Below, one piece after another: positions 11,050 to 22,480 of a stretch of 64,000 bases of DNA. Every line of letters begins with the position of its first letter. Within the stretch, counting starts at the first letter, position 1. The stretch is from Pachyseris speciosa. Taxonomy: Eukaryota; Cnidaria; Anthozoa; Scleractinia; Pachyseridae. Under the pieces are notes generated by a model. It ran no database searches. It had not been told where the DNA came from and was given only the letters and a program-made list of their open reading frames with translations. Location: the NCBI GenBank assembly GCA_016490735.1, contig JAEMWC010000266.1, positions 666,001 to 730,000 of the forward strand, in the 5' to 3' direction. Made by a program: the position numbers and the translations under genes.

Positions 11050-13870
11050 TCTTCTTGAGTTGCAAGCGGCTCTAAATCTTTTCTCTATAGAATCGTACTA
11101 CTCCTGTCTGAACTCAGCTCCGAACCGTCCGCTGACGAAAAACGCGAAGAACTTGAATAGAAAACATTTCCTCTATGTTTCCTCTATGTTTCCTCTATGT
11201 TTACTAAAAACATGCGAGAAAAAGACATCGCTAGATGAACAGATGGCTTCACGGAGGGAACGCCGCTTGACAAAAATTGTGGTCTCGAGTAGTTGTCGTT
11301 TGAGTACTGGCGGACGTTATTTCCACACTTTCGAGAAGCCTTTACAGATGTAAACCAGCATCAGGTTAGCCGTGGACACATTTTTTGGTCAACTTTAGGG
11401 TCTAGTCTTCAACGTAGGATACAAAAATCGCGAAAAAAAAAACCCACTGATTTTCGTCTCAGTAACACTGTAACTCATGTTGTTTTCGTTGAAAAAAAGG
11501 GATAACGATCACGTGCTAGCTTGGAAAGATACTTCAGAAGGTAAAGTTTCAAGTGATAAACGCAAGAGCAAATTAGTCTCTTTTGTGAAATGCTCAAAAC
11601 TTGGATCGATTTGCATGGTGCCCGGCAGGCTTGCAATGTGATCCAACGCGCAAAAAAAGCAATGTGATGCAACACGCGTGCGTTAAGGGCTTCTATTTTA
11701 CTACGGCATATTGCAGTGATAGAAACCCCTACAGCACAGGTGAATCAAATAAACTGAAGCGTAAAATTGAGTTATCGTTGTTTCCTGTGTTCAGAAATGA
11801 AACACTTATTTTCTCTCAACTGCATGTAAATAACAATCATCGATACTCGTTTTGGACGTAAAGAAGTACTTGAACTGTTTGTTTGTTTTCCTTGCAAGCG
11901 ATCGTGTTGGGCGATTTTTTCACCGCTGGGCTGACTGTTTTTCGACGTGGCTCGACAATGTTAAGAAAACTTGTTCTTATGTTATGAACACGCGGGAATC
12001 GCAATGTGTCCTCGCAAAAAAAAAAGAATTGAATTTTCAGAAGTTGCTGAAATCTCAGCAGCTTCTGAGAACACCCGTGATAATTATGTTTAATTTTACA
12101 CGGTCCCAATTAGCTGTTCAAATCCTATTCTTTAGCTCATTCATTCATTTTTAGACCCCGTCGACGCGTATCAGAACATTTTTGAAAACGGAGACTGTTT
12201 TTCTGTTTTCAGAAAAAAAAAAAAGAAGAAGAAGAAGTGTGTCCATATTTAATCTTAAACACTGGAAATACGGTAGCGGCCCTTACAAAGCATTCGCAAC
12301 GCAGACCGGGACAAACTGCGCTCAGTCTATGAGATCATGGTATTCGAAAATTTTCCCTCCACAGTAAACGAATACAATAAGCAGGCGTTTTCAAAAATCT
12401 CCACCCTGGAACCGGTTTCCAAAACATTTGGTTTTGGTGCCCCCAAAACGCTGTTTACGTGTGCACGAAAGGCGCGTAAACGGAGAATAAATACGTACTT
12501 TAAAAGAAAAAAAAAATCGGATGCGTGCAGTTCCATTGAGGAAACGTTACTTAATGTGGGCATTCGAAAAAAAGTATTCCATGCTAAGTATAGGGTGAAG
12601 AACTTATCAGAATAGAGGATGAATCCTAATTTCCCTTTGAATCATTTGTTCTATAACAGCGGTATTGTTTATAGGTCCCGCTTCTACTGTTATTTCTCAG
12701 TCAGAGGCAGTTGTTTTCTGTTATCTGTTATTTGCTGCATTTTCACCGATCTTGTTTCTTATACAAGTGAACTCACGAGAGCTAGTGACACTGGAATGAA
12801 TACCGTGGTATTCTGACTGGAGCAGTTATGGCGTAGAGGGGATCAGATCTAGAGATGGCGTAGTGGTGAGAGACTCAACTCCTACCAATGTGGCCAGGGT
12901 TCGATTCCCGGACTCGGCGTCATATGTGGGTTGAGTTTGTTGTTGGTTCTCTACTCTGCTCCGAGAGGTTTTTCTCTGGGTACTCCGGTATTCCCCTCTC
13001 CTCAAAAGCCAACATTTCCAAATTCCAATTCGATCCTGAATTTCGAGGGCCACCGGTTTGTCAGTCATAGAATGTTAAGTGTTACCCTTGTTAAACAAAG
13101 TTATTTGTTTATTTATTTATTTACTGAAGACGCAAAGTAACAGTCAGCTTATTTCACTTATCTTTTTCTTTTTCGCGTCTTTGTCCCGTCAATGTTCAGG
13201 TTTTTATTTCTTTGCTTAGTTGATTGGTTGCTTGAGTCGTAATAAAACAGCCTTGTGTTTCATGAAATATTTGATACACAAGAAATTGAGATTCAGAATC
13301 AAGGGAAATTAGATGGTTTGGATAATACGCAAGCGATATAGAAATTACATCCTTTTTTTTTTTTTATTTTGTTTTCCCTGCAGAGACGCACTTTCTCCCT
13401 TTCATGCTTTTTTGTATAATATGGAGTAACACTGTTTTTTTTTTTTTTTTTGAGTGAAAATTTAAAATTATAAAGTGTTTCAGCCGTTCTTTTTACTTCC
13501 CTGCTCTTTAACCAATAAATTTCCGCTCCAGGGTGCAGTAATGTTGTCATTTCTATTCAAACAAAATGTATCTGCTCGTTTTACTTTAAAAGAAAATTAG
13601 GTTTTAATTAAAGGCTATCTAATGGCAGGCTTTAGCCAAGAAACTGAATTGTAAGCTGCTGATATACTTGTAGCCTGGCTTTTCTTATTGGAGGGGATTC
13701 CAAGTTAAAGCTGGAAATCATGGAAGCCCTTTTTGACTTTCAGGGAAGCGTTACATGATACTATTTTGTCTCTAAGATTTCTAACTTAGGATGTTGAATT
13801 GGGGTGAAGTTTTTGAAGCTCACCACGACAATCAAGCAACTAAGTTGACCCTTAAGTAATGAAGTTTGTA
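11050..13870. repeat. Segmental duplication block A
   Basis: This stretch aligns by eye, in the same order and orientation, to 16900-17638, 24021-24830, 26490-26660 and 28560-29040. Shared landmarks are GGTAAAGTTTC...TTGGATCGATTTGCATGGTG (about 11540-11630), CAGCACAGGTGAATCAAATAA (about 11730), GCAGGCGTTTTCAAAA with TTACGTGTGCACGAAAGGCG (12380-12480), TCCTAATTTCCCTTTGAATC (12625-12650), TTTTTCGCGTCTTTGTCC (about 13170) and AGCCAAGAAACTGAATTG (about 13635). Frame-breaking indels between the copies show the short open frames here are not conserved proteins. It looks like promoter or UTR-like, or old repeat, DNA. Confidence 0.75.
12830..13130 (+). mobile_element. tRNA-derived SINE
   Basis: The head has RNA polymerase III promoter-like boxes: a degenerate A box in GATGGCGTAGTGGTGAGAG (12854-12872) and a good B box GGTTCGATTCCC (12898-12909). 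The body carries GGTTCTCTACTCTGCTCCGAGAGG and CCAACATTTCCAAATTCC, which I recall from cnidarian SINEs. It ends in a TTTGTTTATTTATTTATT tail. Block A is continuous on both sides of it, while block B lacks it (near 24850), so it inserted after the duplication. Confidence 0.8.
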
Positions 13871-15440
13871 GTGCTAATGCATTTTTTTTTTTATGAGAGA
13901 GGAGAGGTGGATGGGTAATAAGGAATATAGGTTCTTTATTGAAAACAGTTTAGCTAGAAAATACATAAAAGAGCATAAAGAGGTCTTCGAGCAGGAACAG
14001 AACGCAAATTTTCCATGTCTTGCGTTACTTGTGATGTGATTTTCAACGTCCGTACTCTTAAAAACGATAGACATGAACAAACCAAAGCGCGAGAAATTAA
14101 GTTTGACAGTTATTATAAAATTCTTAATCGTCCCGTTTAATGAATATTCATAGCAGTGATAAACCTTGAGAGGCGCCACGCAGCTCTCGGAACAGTTCAC
14201 AGGATTGGCTGAGAAAACAATAAACAAACAACAGAAACAATGGACCCTAGCCCTGAAATAATGGAGCTGCGTGGTAATAAGAACCAATGAAATAAGAGGT
14301 TACTGAGAGGTGCGTGGCATCTGAACCTTGGTGTCGGATGAAAAGCAAATGGAAGTATATATCTGTTAGGGCAAGAAGGGGAGACAATTTTTCAATGGCA
14401 AGAACTTATTCTTTTTGAGATAAACCCACATCAGTTCAGTGAGTCTTGTCTCAGGACAGCTAATGTTTCATACTAATACAAAATGTCATTGGACCACTCC
14501 CAGGATATTATTTTTTCCTCAAGCAGATATTGCTAAGTGACGCATTCTGAGAAACAGCAGACCATTAGTGGATTATTAACTTTAAATATAAGTTCGAGCT
14601 ATTACAGTTTCTTATTTCACTTTTTCACCGTAAGGATAGCAGGTGACCACTTTGTGTGGGCTGTGTGATAGAAGGGCTCAACTTTTTAGTTTCACCCAGT
14701 TGCAGATATATTATTACTCAGTACTCTAAATAATATGCTGTTCTTCGTATTGCTAGAAGAGTGAACTTAATGAATTGATATAATATATTAATGACAAATA
14801 AGTAGGATACCAGCAACAAACTGAGGTATTTTTTTTGTTACTTGTGATGTCATTTTTATCGCCCGTACCCTAAAAAGAGGATAGCCATTGACCAATCAGG
14901 GCGTGAGATTTTTGACAGATGTTTGCTATGCACATTCATTATATTGAATGTGCATAGCAGCATAAAACCTGCTACCACTAACTGAGAAAAACGTAAACAA
15001 GTATATATCTATTAGGACAAGAAGGGGAGACAACTAACTTTTTCTACACCAAGAAATTATAGTGTTGCGAATCTTGTCCTAACACCGGTCATGTATCACA
15101 CTGATGAAGAATGTTTTATCCCGAGCAGATACTGCCAAGCTTAAGTGACGCGATCTGACAAATTGCAGACTAAAAATTGCTGTTATAAACCTATCAATAA
15201 TATTTCGAGCTATTTAGAGTTTCTCATTTCGATTTTCACTGAATGTCATGTTGACCGAAAGAGAAGCAGGTGACCACTTTGTTTGGGCTGTATGACCGAA
15301 GGGCTCAAATTTTCAGTTTTCGCCAGTTGCAGATATATCAATATTACGTCTAAATCCTATCCTGTTCTTCTCATTTGTAGAAGAATGAACTTTAGGAATT
15401 TATATAATATATCAACGAGAAATCAGTAAGATACCATTTT
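13871..15440. repeat. Diverged tandem duplication, about 0.6-0.8 kb units
   Basis: Three landmarks recur in the same order: TTACTTGTGATGT.ATTTT (14029 and 14838), GTATATATCTRTTAGG.CAAGAAGGGGAGACAA (about 14355 and 15000), and GCAGGTGACCACTTTGTxTGGGCTGT (about 14639 and 15267) followed by CAGTTGCAGATATAT. This is an old tandem duplication of non-coding DNA. No gene is supported. A 137-codon minus-strand open frame in the first unit is not preserved in the second. Confidence 0.65.
14924..14959. repeat. Perfect 15-bp inverted repeat, 6-nt loop
   Basis: TGCTATGCACATTCA (14924-14938) and TGAATGTGCATAGCA (14945-14959) pair perfectly around TTATAT. The corresponding site in the first duplication unit (about 14140-14155, TGAATATTCATAGCAG) has only the right-hand half, so the palindrome is specific to this unit. 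Confidence 0.75.
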
Positions 15441-15899
15441 AAGATTGACAAATTGTCATTCGCAGGTCTTATATCTGTCATATTTGTTTGAATAACATAT
15501 GGCAATTATGGAAATTTTTCCCTCCACTTTCTATTTAAAATCAGACTCGTTTTATCACCACGAAAAGGATGATTTGTCACGGCTAATTTTTAACATCAAT
15601 GAAAAAGCTACAAAGCGAAAGTTTTCGCTTTTCCAAATAAATACCTTTTTTTGTCTTAGAAAGACAACGCTATAAAACCTTGCAAGAGCACATATATTGA
15701 AATCTGTATTATATTGTGTAGGATCTATTTTCATTGATCTTGCCAACAGAGTATAAAGTTTTGATTGCCGTGAAGTCTTTTCCTGCTGCGGTCAGTGCGA
15801 AAGAGCTGATCGCCAATTTGTGGAATTGAGTAAATTAAAACTTTTGTATTTATGCTTTGCGTTTTACAACCGTAAAGACGTTTTGTTGAGGACACGAGA

Positions 15900-16750
15900 G
15901 GAATAGTTACGTTACCTGGATAAGCAGTGAATATCGATGCCTAAGACAAATGGAGACTGAGGTATTGTCTATTGTGAAATAGAAATATCTTTTCGACTTT
16001 TATTTTTATAAAGATATTTTTAACAAATTTGAAAATCGCTATACCTACAGCTTGAGAGTGACGTGTTTAGGGCTGCTTATGCTCCCACGATATCTAAGCT
16101 AAGTCTTTACTTAGCAGTGTGCTAAACGGCTGACCGTTATTTAGACACTTTCATAACGAGAATTCGCAATGAGTGTTTATTGAGGACAATTGCCAAAGTT
16201 TTCATACCTTATTTTCCGTCTCAGGTTTGTTGAAGTTGATCTGAAACTTGCTACTCCAATACAGGAAAAGTTAAATTTAGGCTGAAAGCACTTAAACACC
16301 GACCTAATCTATTCCGTGTACATAATGAAACCACTGAATGTCAATGATGCAATTTACACCTTATATCTGCTTTTGTTAGTAGTCCGCCACAAATACCACT
16401 AAAACACTTGTGGACTAAAACGGACAATCTTTGTTAGTTTAATTCGGATTACATCACGGATAAGGTGTTGCTTTTAACATATTTTGCCTTAAACTTATGA
16501 TCTACTAACTAACTAGGTAACAACGCAAGATTAACTTATAAAGTTGATGGAACTCACCTGCATACAGTACTGAGCCCATCCCAAACGAAATCCACGCAAG
16601 GAAAACGAAGCCCTTAGTTCCACATCCGTTCCTTGAGTCTTTCTGTTGTTCTGAACGGTCTTTTCAAGTTAAATGGTGAGTATAAACGTGTGAGTTATTA
16701 GTTATTCTGCCTTCCTGTTCAGCGTTAAATTATTAATAACATACAGGACA
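15900..16750 (-). repeat. Paralogous 5' region of a secreted-protein gene
   Basis: This region aligns with 37600-38850 around the signal-peptide exons. Shared phrases include GTCTATTGTGAAATA, GTGxGCTAAACGG, ACTAAAACGGACA, GATTAAC and the exon itself. It is otherwise non-coding and appears to be the promoter, 5' UTR and first intron of a minus-strand gene copy. Confidence 0.6.
16558..16625 (-). pseudogene. Signal-peptide exon without start codon
   Basis: Read on the minus strand, this encodes GFVFLAWISFGMGSVLYA followed by a GTGAGT donor whose first base is 16557. It matches the intact signal-peptide exon at 38629-38698 almost residue for residue and has the same phase-1 donor. The ATG is missing. 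The intact copy has AGGGC, then 18 bases including the ATG, then AGGGC again. This copy has a single AGGGC. Upstream in frame there is no ATG before a TGA. No PAN, EGF or fibrinogen exon of this copy was found at lower coordinates. It is most likely a dead partial duplicate. Confidence 0.65.
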
Positions 16751-16899
16751 AAATTACTGAATACTAATTGGCATTTTTATTCTTAATGTTGATTCTGCAA
16801 AGGGCAAAAATACTCACTCCGGCTTGTCAAGAGCCAAAAATTCTCGCCCCTAATTAGATGAACGGACTGCTTTCACATTCAATGTGTTCCGCTATTTAA

Positions 16900-17638
16900 G
16901 CACAGCAACTCGTTATTCGTTTAAAAAGGGATAGAGATCATGTACAAGCTTGGACAGATACTGCGAAAGGTAAAGTTTCGAGCCATAAAAGGAAGTACAA
17001 TTTTTTTTTCGTAAAAACTTCAAAACTTGGACCGATTTGCATGGTGCCGAAAAACAAATATAATTTAACACGTCGATGGTTTCTATTTTACCACGACACC
17101 TTTCAGCTGAAAAAAAAAAACCAAGCAAACAAACAAACAAAAAAAAACAGAATTACATAGAGCCATTAATGGGCGTATCAAGTAGTTCAAAGTTAGTGAA
17201 TCAAGGTATTCATTATGCCACAAATTCTTTTTTTCGACAAAGCGATTGCCATTTTTACGTGTTTTTGTTGTTGTTCTTGTTGTTGTTGTTTTTTCAAGTG
17301 ATAGAAACCATTACAGCACAGATGAATGATGGAATAAATCGAAGCCGGTAAAATATGTTTATCGTTGTTTCCTGTGTTCAGAAATGAAGCACTAATTTCT
17401 CCTCACTGGGTGTAAATTTCTCAATGTTTGTTTTATTTGCAAGCGAAATCGTTGAATGTTTTTTTTCCCACCACTTGGTTGTCTATTTTTCGACGTGCCT
17501 CGACAGTGTTAAGATAATTTTGTTCTTAGGTTATAAACACACGGGAATTACGATGTGTCCTTGAAAAAAAAAAATAAAAATAAGAATTGATACATGTCTT
17601 TTCAGAAGTTGCTGAAATTTCAGCAGAATGATAGTTTT
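16900..17638. repeat. Segmental duplication block B, 5' part
   Basis: Homologous to 11500-12060 of block A, with GGTAAAGTTTCGAG, ACTTGGACCGATTTGCATGGTGCC, ATAGAAACC.TTACAGCACAG and TTTCAGAAGTTGCTGAAAT. The block stops where the BEL/Pao element inserts and resumes after 24020. Contains several A-rich and TTG-rich simple stretches. Confidence 0.7.
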
Positions 17639-18133
17639 TGCAGAATTTTCCTCAGCGTTGGAAAATCGCCGCGCTCGCTGGTTCAACACTTAGGACTGTA
17701 TTCTTTCTGGTACTTTATTCGCAATCCGCGATACACATTCCTTCAATCTGGTAACATTCCGTTCACGATCTCTTCACAATCTCAATCAAGCGATCTAACT
17801 TACACGTACAGCCGTTCTCTATTTATCTACTTTACTGATAAAAGAGGAAGTTTACACCCTTTTACGTACATCCTGAATTTCCCAGTTACTTAATTTTGTA
17901 CATTACAAGTCTATTGTTTATTTAGTTACATTTCCGAGTCGTGCATGACACGCACCTTAACCAAAACTAATCCAATTACATAAGTGTCACACCCTGTATT
18001 TTAGACACGAAATGTTTACGTCACAGGATGTTCCCACCCAATTCTACCCAATTTAACGTTTGTTTTAATGTTGCAATTAATCTTTATTTACCTACATTCG
18101 TTACTTGATTATGTAAGACAATGTTCCATAACA
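17639..18133 (-). repeat. 3' LTR of the BEL/Pao element
   Basis: 495 bp with the same TG...CA ends as the 5' LTR. It retains the 12-base segment missing from the other LTR. It is adjacent to the purine tract at its inner edge. Confidence 0.92.
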
Positions 18134-18145
18134 CACTCCCCCCTT
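18134..18145 (-). other. Polypurine tract
   Basis: The minus strand reads AAGGGGGGAGTG directly before the 3' LTR. This is the expected place and composition for the plus-strand DNA primer. Confidence 0.8.
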
Positions 18146-18152
18146 GACTCGT

Positions 18153-19197
18153 CTACGAGTCAAGCATAAGTTGCGTTTTCCATCTAGAATCTAATGCTGC
18201 ATTTCTCCGAAGAGATGTTCTGGTGGGGACTTCTGCAACTTGACTACGGGCATTGTTGGTCCGTGTTTCCTCCTTCTCACTCCGAATCTCTAAAGGGTAG
18301 AGCTTTTGCACTGGCCTGGAGAGGTGGACCGGTTTCTCCTTTGTAATGACTCTGACATGAGCTCCTCTTACATTACCGTCTCTCCCTGTAACTAAACCTT
18401 CTACTATGCCCATTTTCCACTCTCCCGGTTTCCTGTCTTCCTCATACACTACAACTACATCTCCTAATTGCACAATTCTATCCTGCCTATCTGACTTGTT
18501 CTTATGAAACTCTCGCAGACTCGCTAGATACTCCTTTCGCCAACGGTTCCAGAAATGAGCTAATTTGATGCTGAGGTATTTAAACCTCGCGGAACATCCT
18601 TCCTGATTCATAGCGTCGTCCGGTTCTGCGATTTCATCAGGCAAGGTTTTGACCCTTCGTCCATAAATGAGGTGGGACGGCGTTAGTACTTCTTCCAGTT
18701 CGTTGTACTCGTATGTCAATGGCCTCGAGTTGAGTGTACCTTCTACTTCAGTGAGGATGGTTGACAATTCATCGAAAGACAGTCTTGCGGTACCTAGTGT
18801 TTTCCTGAGACACTGCTTTACGCTAGCAACCATTCTTTCAAAAAACCCACCCCACCAGGGTGCCCTTTCAAGGTTAAATTTACACTCTATTCTGTCACGC
18901 TCTAAATCGGCTTTGACCTCTGGGTGATCGAACAATCTAGTTAGAGTTTTCTCCGTAGCTTGAAATGTCTTGGCATTGTCTGAGACAATCAAGACAGGAG
19001 TTCCATTTCTAGCGATGAACCTTCGCAAACATCACCTGAACTAACTCCAGACGCACCGCTCTGGTCACGCAACACGAAAACAATACAATATAAACCCTAC
19101 CCATTTGACCAGATTTTTCTTTGACATAGAGTGGGCCCGCAAAATCTACCCCGACCCTCGAGAATGGAGGCGCTTCTTTAACTCTAAAGTGGAGCAT
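18153..19197 (-). pseudogene. BEL/Pao integrase core and C-terminal domain
   Basis: The first piece has SRVGVDFAGPLYVK, where the D is the first catalytic residue. The second (18153-19028) has VLIVSDNAKTF, the second D, and APWWGGFFERMV, the glutamate of the DDE triad. A DUF5641-like domain follows (LGDVVVVYEEDRKPGEWKMG) and the frame ends 20 bp from the purine tract. About ten residues and the frame are missing at the junction near 19020-19030, between LELVQ and RRFIARNG. Confidence 0.9.
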
Positions 19198-20135
19198 TGT
19201 AGGGTTTCTCAGTTAGCTTTCTACACGTGGCACACTTACCCAAAATTCCCTTTACGACTTGCCTTCCTCGTGGGACCCAAAACCTGGATCGTAGCTCAGC
19301 TAACGTCGCTCTCACTCCACTGTGGTACACTCTCTGGTGACATTCTTCCACAACTAAACGAGTAAACTTGTGCTTTCTAGGTAAGATTACAGGTTTTCTA
19401 GCTTCGCTCTCTAAATCTGAATTAACTAAGCGACCCTTGCACCTCAAAACGTCTTTCTCTGCCTTTATTCCTAGCTGCCTTACTAGTTGTTTGAAGTTAT
19501 GCTGCTTAGTTAGATCATTTTGGACCGATTTAAGACATTCAACTTCGGCGCATTTTAACTCTTCTTTTCCCAGTCTTCCAGTAGACCTTTTCACTTGTGT
19601 TACGCGCGCCCTTGCATTTTTGACAAAGCGCCTCACCCAAGCTGTTACTCTGACAAGCCTGTGTAAGGTGCTGAAATGGGTTACATCTATCACTGCGGCG
19701 ACACCTGACGGATGTTCTATGTCGGTCAACAAAACTGTCGCGGATTTCTTCTCCTCCAGTTGAATCTCAGGTGTTTGATAGGTTTCTGTCGTCACTGGCC
19801 ATTCGTTTGTCTCCGCGTGGAGCCACGACGGTCCACGCCACCAAAGTTGGTTATCTTTGAGCTGGGAAGCGAACACTCCTCTGGAACCGAGGTCTGCAGG
19901 ATTTTCGTCAGTGGAGCAATACGACCAATCTTCTTTCGCAGTCAGCCTCAAAATTTCATTTACTCGATGGCGCACGAACTGTTTCCATTCCCCCCTGTTC
20001 TGTATCCAACTGAGAGCTGTCTTGCTATCCAGCCAGAACCTCACGCCATCTACTTTCAACTGTGATTGTAATGCATTCTTTATCGTATCCACAAGCTGGG
20101 CAAGTATTCTCGCCGACATTAGCTCTAATTCGGAA
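19184..20135 (-). pseudogene. BEL/Pao RNase H and integrase zinc domain
   Basis: Reads LELMSARILAQLVDTI, then WLDSKTALSWIQNRGEWKQF (RNase H-like), and CSTDENPADLGSRG. The C-terminal part has an H2C2 integrase zinc domain: HQRVYHSGV...CATCRKL. A missing base near 20128-20131 breaks the link to the reverse transcriptase, and a missing base near 19185-19190 breaks the link to the integrase core. Confidence 0.88.
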
Positions 20136-20183
20136 TCGTCAGCTCTTTCAGCGGGGCGACCCTCGTTTTACTGGCTACTAATC

Positions 20184-21750
20184 TCACATGGGTTTCCCGT
20201 CTGCAGTGCGATAGACAAAATAAACCATGGCACAGTAAGCCTTCTTACTTGCATCCCCAAACCCGTGTAAATGACACTCTGTCACGCTCTCTTTCCCCAT
20301 GTCGTAGAGACACCGACTGACTCGAATCCCTTTCGTTTCTGTCAAATCTTGGATCCACTTATCCCATTTCTCTTTAATTTCTCCCGTCAAAGCCTCATCC
20401 CAATCGAATTTGCTACTACAAATTTCTTGGAAAAGTGCTTTCATACCGACTGTCACAGGGCTAATTATTCCCAGTGGATCAAACAAACTGGCCAACAAAC
20501 TTAGCACATTTCGCTTTGTTACTTCTAAATCCCTGGCCCTCTCGATCACTTGTTTAAAACTAAAATTAAGGGTATCGGTCTCACAATCCCACGCCAGACC
20601 CAGTACCCTTTTCCCCTTTGCTCCACCTTGGGCTTCTAATTTCGACTTGGCGTAAGTCTCCTCGTCTTCGAGTCTACCCACTTCTCGGCTCGTTTTACGA
20701 GTTTCACTTGAGTAGATTTTCTCCCTCAATCCCGGGTCATTCGTTTCCCACTTTCGTAAGTTGAACCCCCCTGTGGCCATTCGACCCTTTGCATTTTTAA
20801 ACAGGGTAAATGTCTTATCGGGTGTACGTTCTCCCGTTACTAAATCGTCGACATAAAACCCCTCTACCATGCGTTTCACAAATTCGGGTTCCCTTTCCTC
20901 AAAGGTGGCTAGGTGGTGCCTGATGGTCCCATTTAACAAAAATGGTGAGGCATTCAACCCGAAAACGACGCGACAAAGCCGGTAAACAACAATGCTCAGG
21001 TTGTTGTCTCGCGTGTCTTCGACCCACAGAAACCTTAGACTATCGCGATCTCTCTCGTCTACCGCTACGTTCAAAAAGGCCTTCTCTATATCACCAACTA
21101 GCACGACCCTATTTTCCCTGAACCTAACAAGTATTTTGAACAATAAGGGATTTAGGGATGGCCCCGTATGCAAGCAATCATTTAAGGAGGTTCCGTTCTT
21201 GGCTTCCTTCGAAGATGCATCTTACACTATTCGCATTTTCGTGGTTTCTGCGTCCCTGCGAATGACGGCGTGATGGGGGTAGGTAGTGCGTTTTTCCCGT
21301 TTCCTCCAATTCTGCTACTTTCTCGATAATCCCCGAACTCCACTGCTCCCTGATGATAGAGTCGTACTCGTCCAGAACTTTAGGTTCCTTGCGGAGTCGT
21401 TTTAGCTGACCTTTCATGCGTAACAAACTGTTTTTGAAATTGCTGGGAAGAGGGTCGTGACCTTGCTTCCAAGGCAACTTGACTGAATACCTCCCCCAAA
21501 ACACTCTATGTCGTTCTCAAATGATTCGTGCACTTCGTCGCTGCTCTTGATTCCGATGCTTTCTAAATCCCATAACTTGTTAATTTCTCTGTCTAAACAA
21601 GCCCTGTCTAAGGCTACACTATCTTGGGCTATGAAATGAACTGACACTTCCTGCTGACTATCTGTCTCTCGCCTTTTCAGGGGGTCCGACAACACCCAAC
21701 CAAGCTCAGTGTGCACTGCCACAGGTTCCTCGGGTCCCCCCGTATGGTAG
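20184..21750 (-). pseudogene. BEL/Pao reverse transcriptase
   Basis: The reverse transcriptase copies the element's RNA into DNA. The piece 21414-21750 reads GGPEEPVAVHTELGWVLSDP. After a shift near 21500, VFWGRYSVKLPW follows and continues to the fingers region. The palm (20184-21173) has VLVGDIEKAFLNV and the catalytic YVDD in MVEGFYVDDLVTGE. Lesions are an extra base in a run of five G (21275-21279, plus strand), a TAA at 21222-21224 where family members have a tyrosine codon, and a shift at 20190-20192. The region after YVDD (KWETND, LGLAWDCETDTL, GIISPVTVGMK) is typical of Pao reverse transcriptases. Confidence 0.9.
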
Positions 21751-22480
21751 TTCCCTTTTGGAATTCCCACAAGTAATCCGCCCCGATCAAAAGATCTATT
21801 TCGAGCTCGTCTTTTGTCTGACAAACGTCAGAGAACCACAGATCACGCAAGTGCGGGAAGTCGTTTTTAACAACCTCTACGTGCTCGTTGCTTATGTGTG
21901 AAATATTCGGCACAACATAGGCTTCGAGCGTATGTACACTGCTACCGTGTAGAGGCATTACGTCAAAACGGGCGACTTCTCGTAACCCGGATTCCATTGT
22001 TCTCTGGCCAAAGGTGCTAATACTAAGCCACTCCTTTCTTGTTATTTCTAAGTCCTAACTACTTGCGGCCTTAGCGGTTATAAACGAACGATGACTCCCA
22101 GAGTCAAACAAAACTCTCACTCTTCCCTTTCTGCCTCCCTTGATTACAGCTTGCGCGGTTTGGAGGGCGATCCTACTTTCTGTACCCACAAGCATACTGT
22201 TAGGATTATTTACTGGAATTTCTACCGGCTGATCGCTGCACCCGTACCCCCCTGGGGATTGTTGTGGTTTAGAGTCGCACAGAGAAACATGATGAGAACC
22301 CTTACAAAGCTTACAATTAGTGCTAATTTTACATTCACGGGCTCGATGGCCCCTCTCCGTGCAATTGAAACATCGTCCATACTTAACTAACAATCTCTTA
22401 CGTTCTACAATGTTCGTTACTTTCTTACATTGCTCCGGTTGGTGTCCTCCTAGGCAAAACGGGCATCTGCGGTCTTCTCC
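21677..22480 (-). pseudogene. BEL/Pao zinc knuckles and aspartic protease
   Basis: The frame starts with CPFCLGGHQPEQC, then CFNCTERGHRARECKISTNC (retroviral-type zinc knuckles), and then VRVLFDSGSHRSFIT, whose DSG is the aspartic protease active site (DUF1758-type). An in-frame TAG at 22055-22057 interrupts it. The same frame continues to LIGADYLWEF and is then lost at a run of six C (21736-21741, plus strand), where one base appears to be missing. Confidence 0.85.

Noticed and set aside
13874..14287. 137-codon minus-strand frame
   Set aside because: It is not preserved in the duplicated unit at 14.84 kb, has no recognised motif, and ends in an A/T-rich tract.
18667..20655. Plus-strand frames across the BEL/Pao element
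   Set aside because: They are antisense to recognisable reverse transcriptase, RNase H and integrase sequence.
22450..22480. Programmed frameshift between gag and pol
   Set aside because: The break falls inside the zinc-knuckle coding part, has no obvious slippery heptamer and pseudoknot, and the element has many other lesions.
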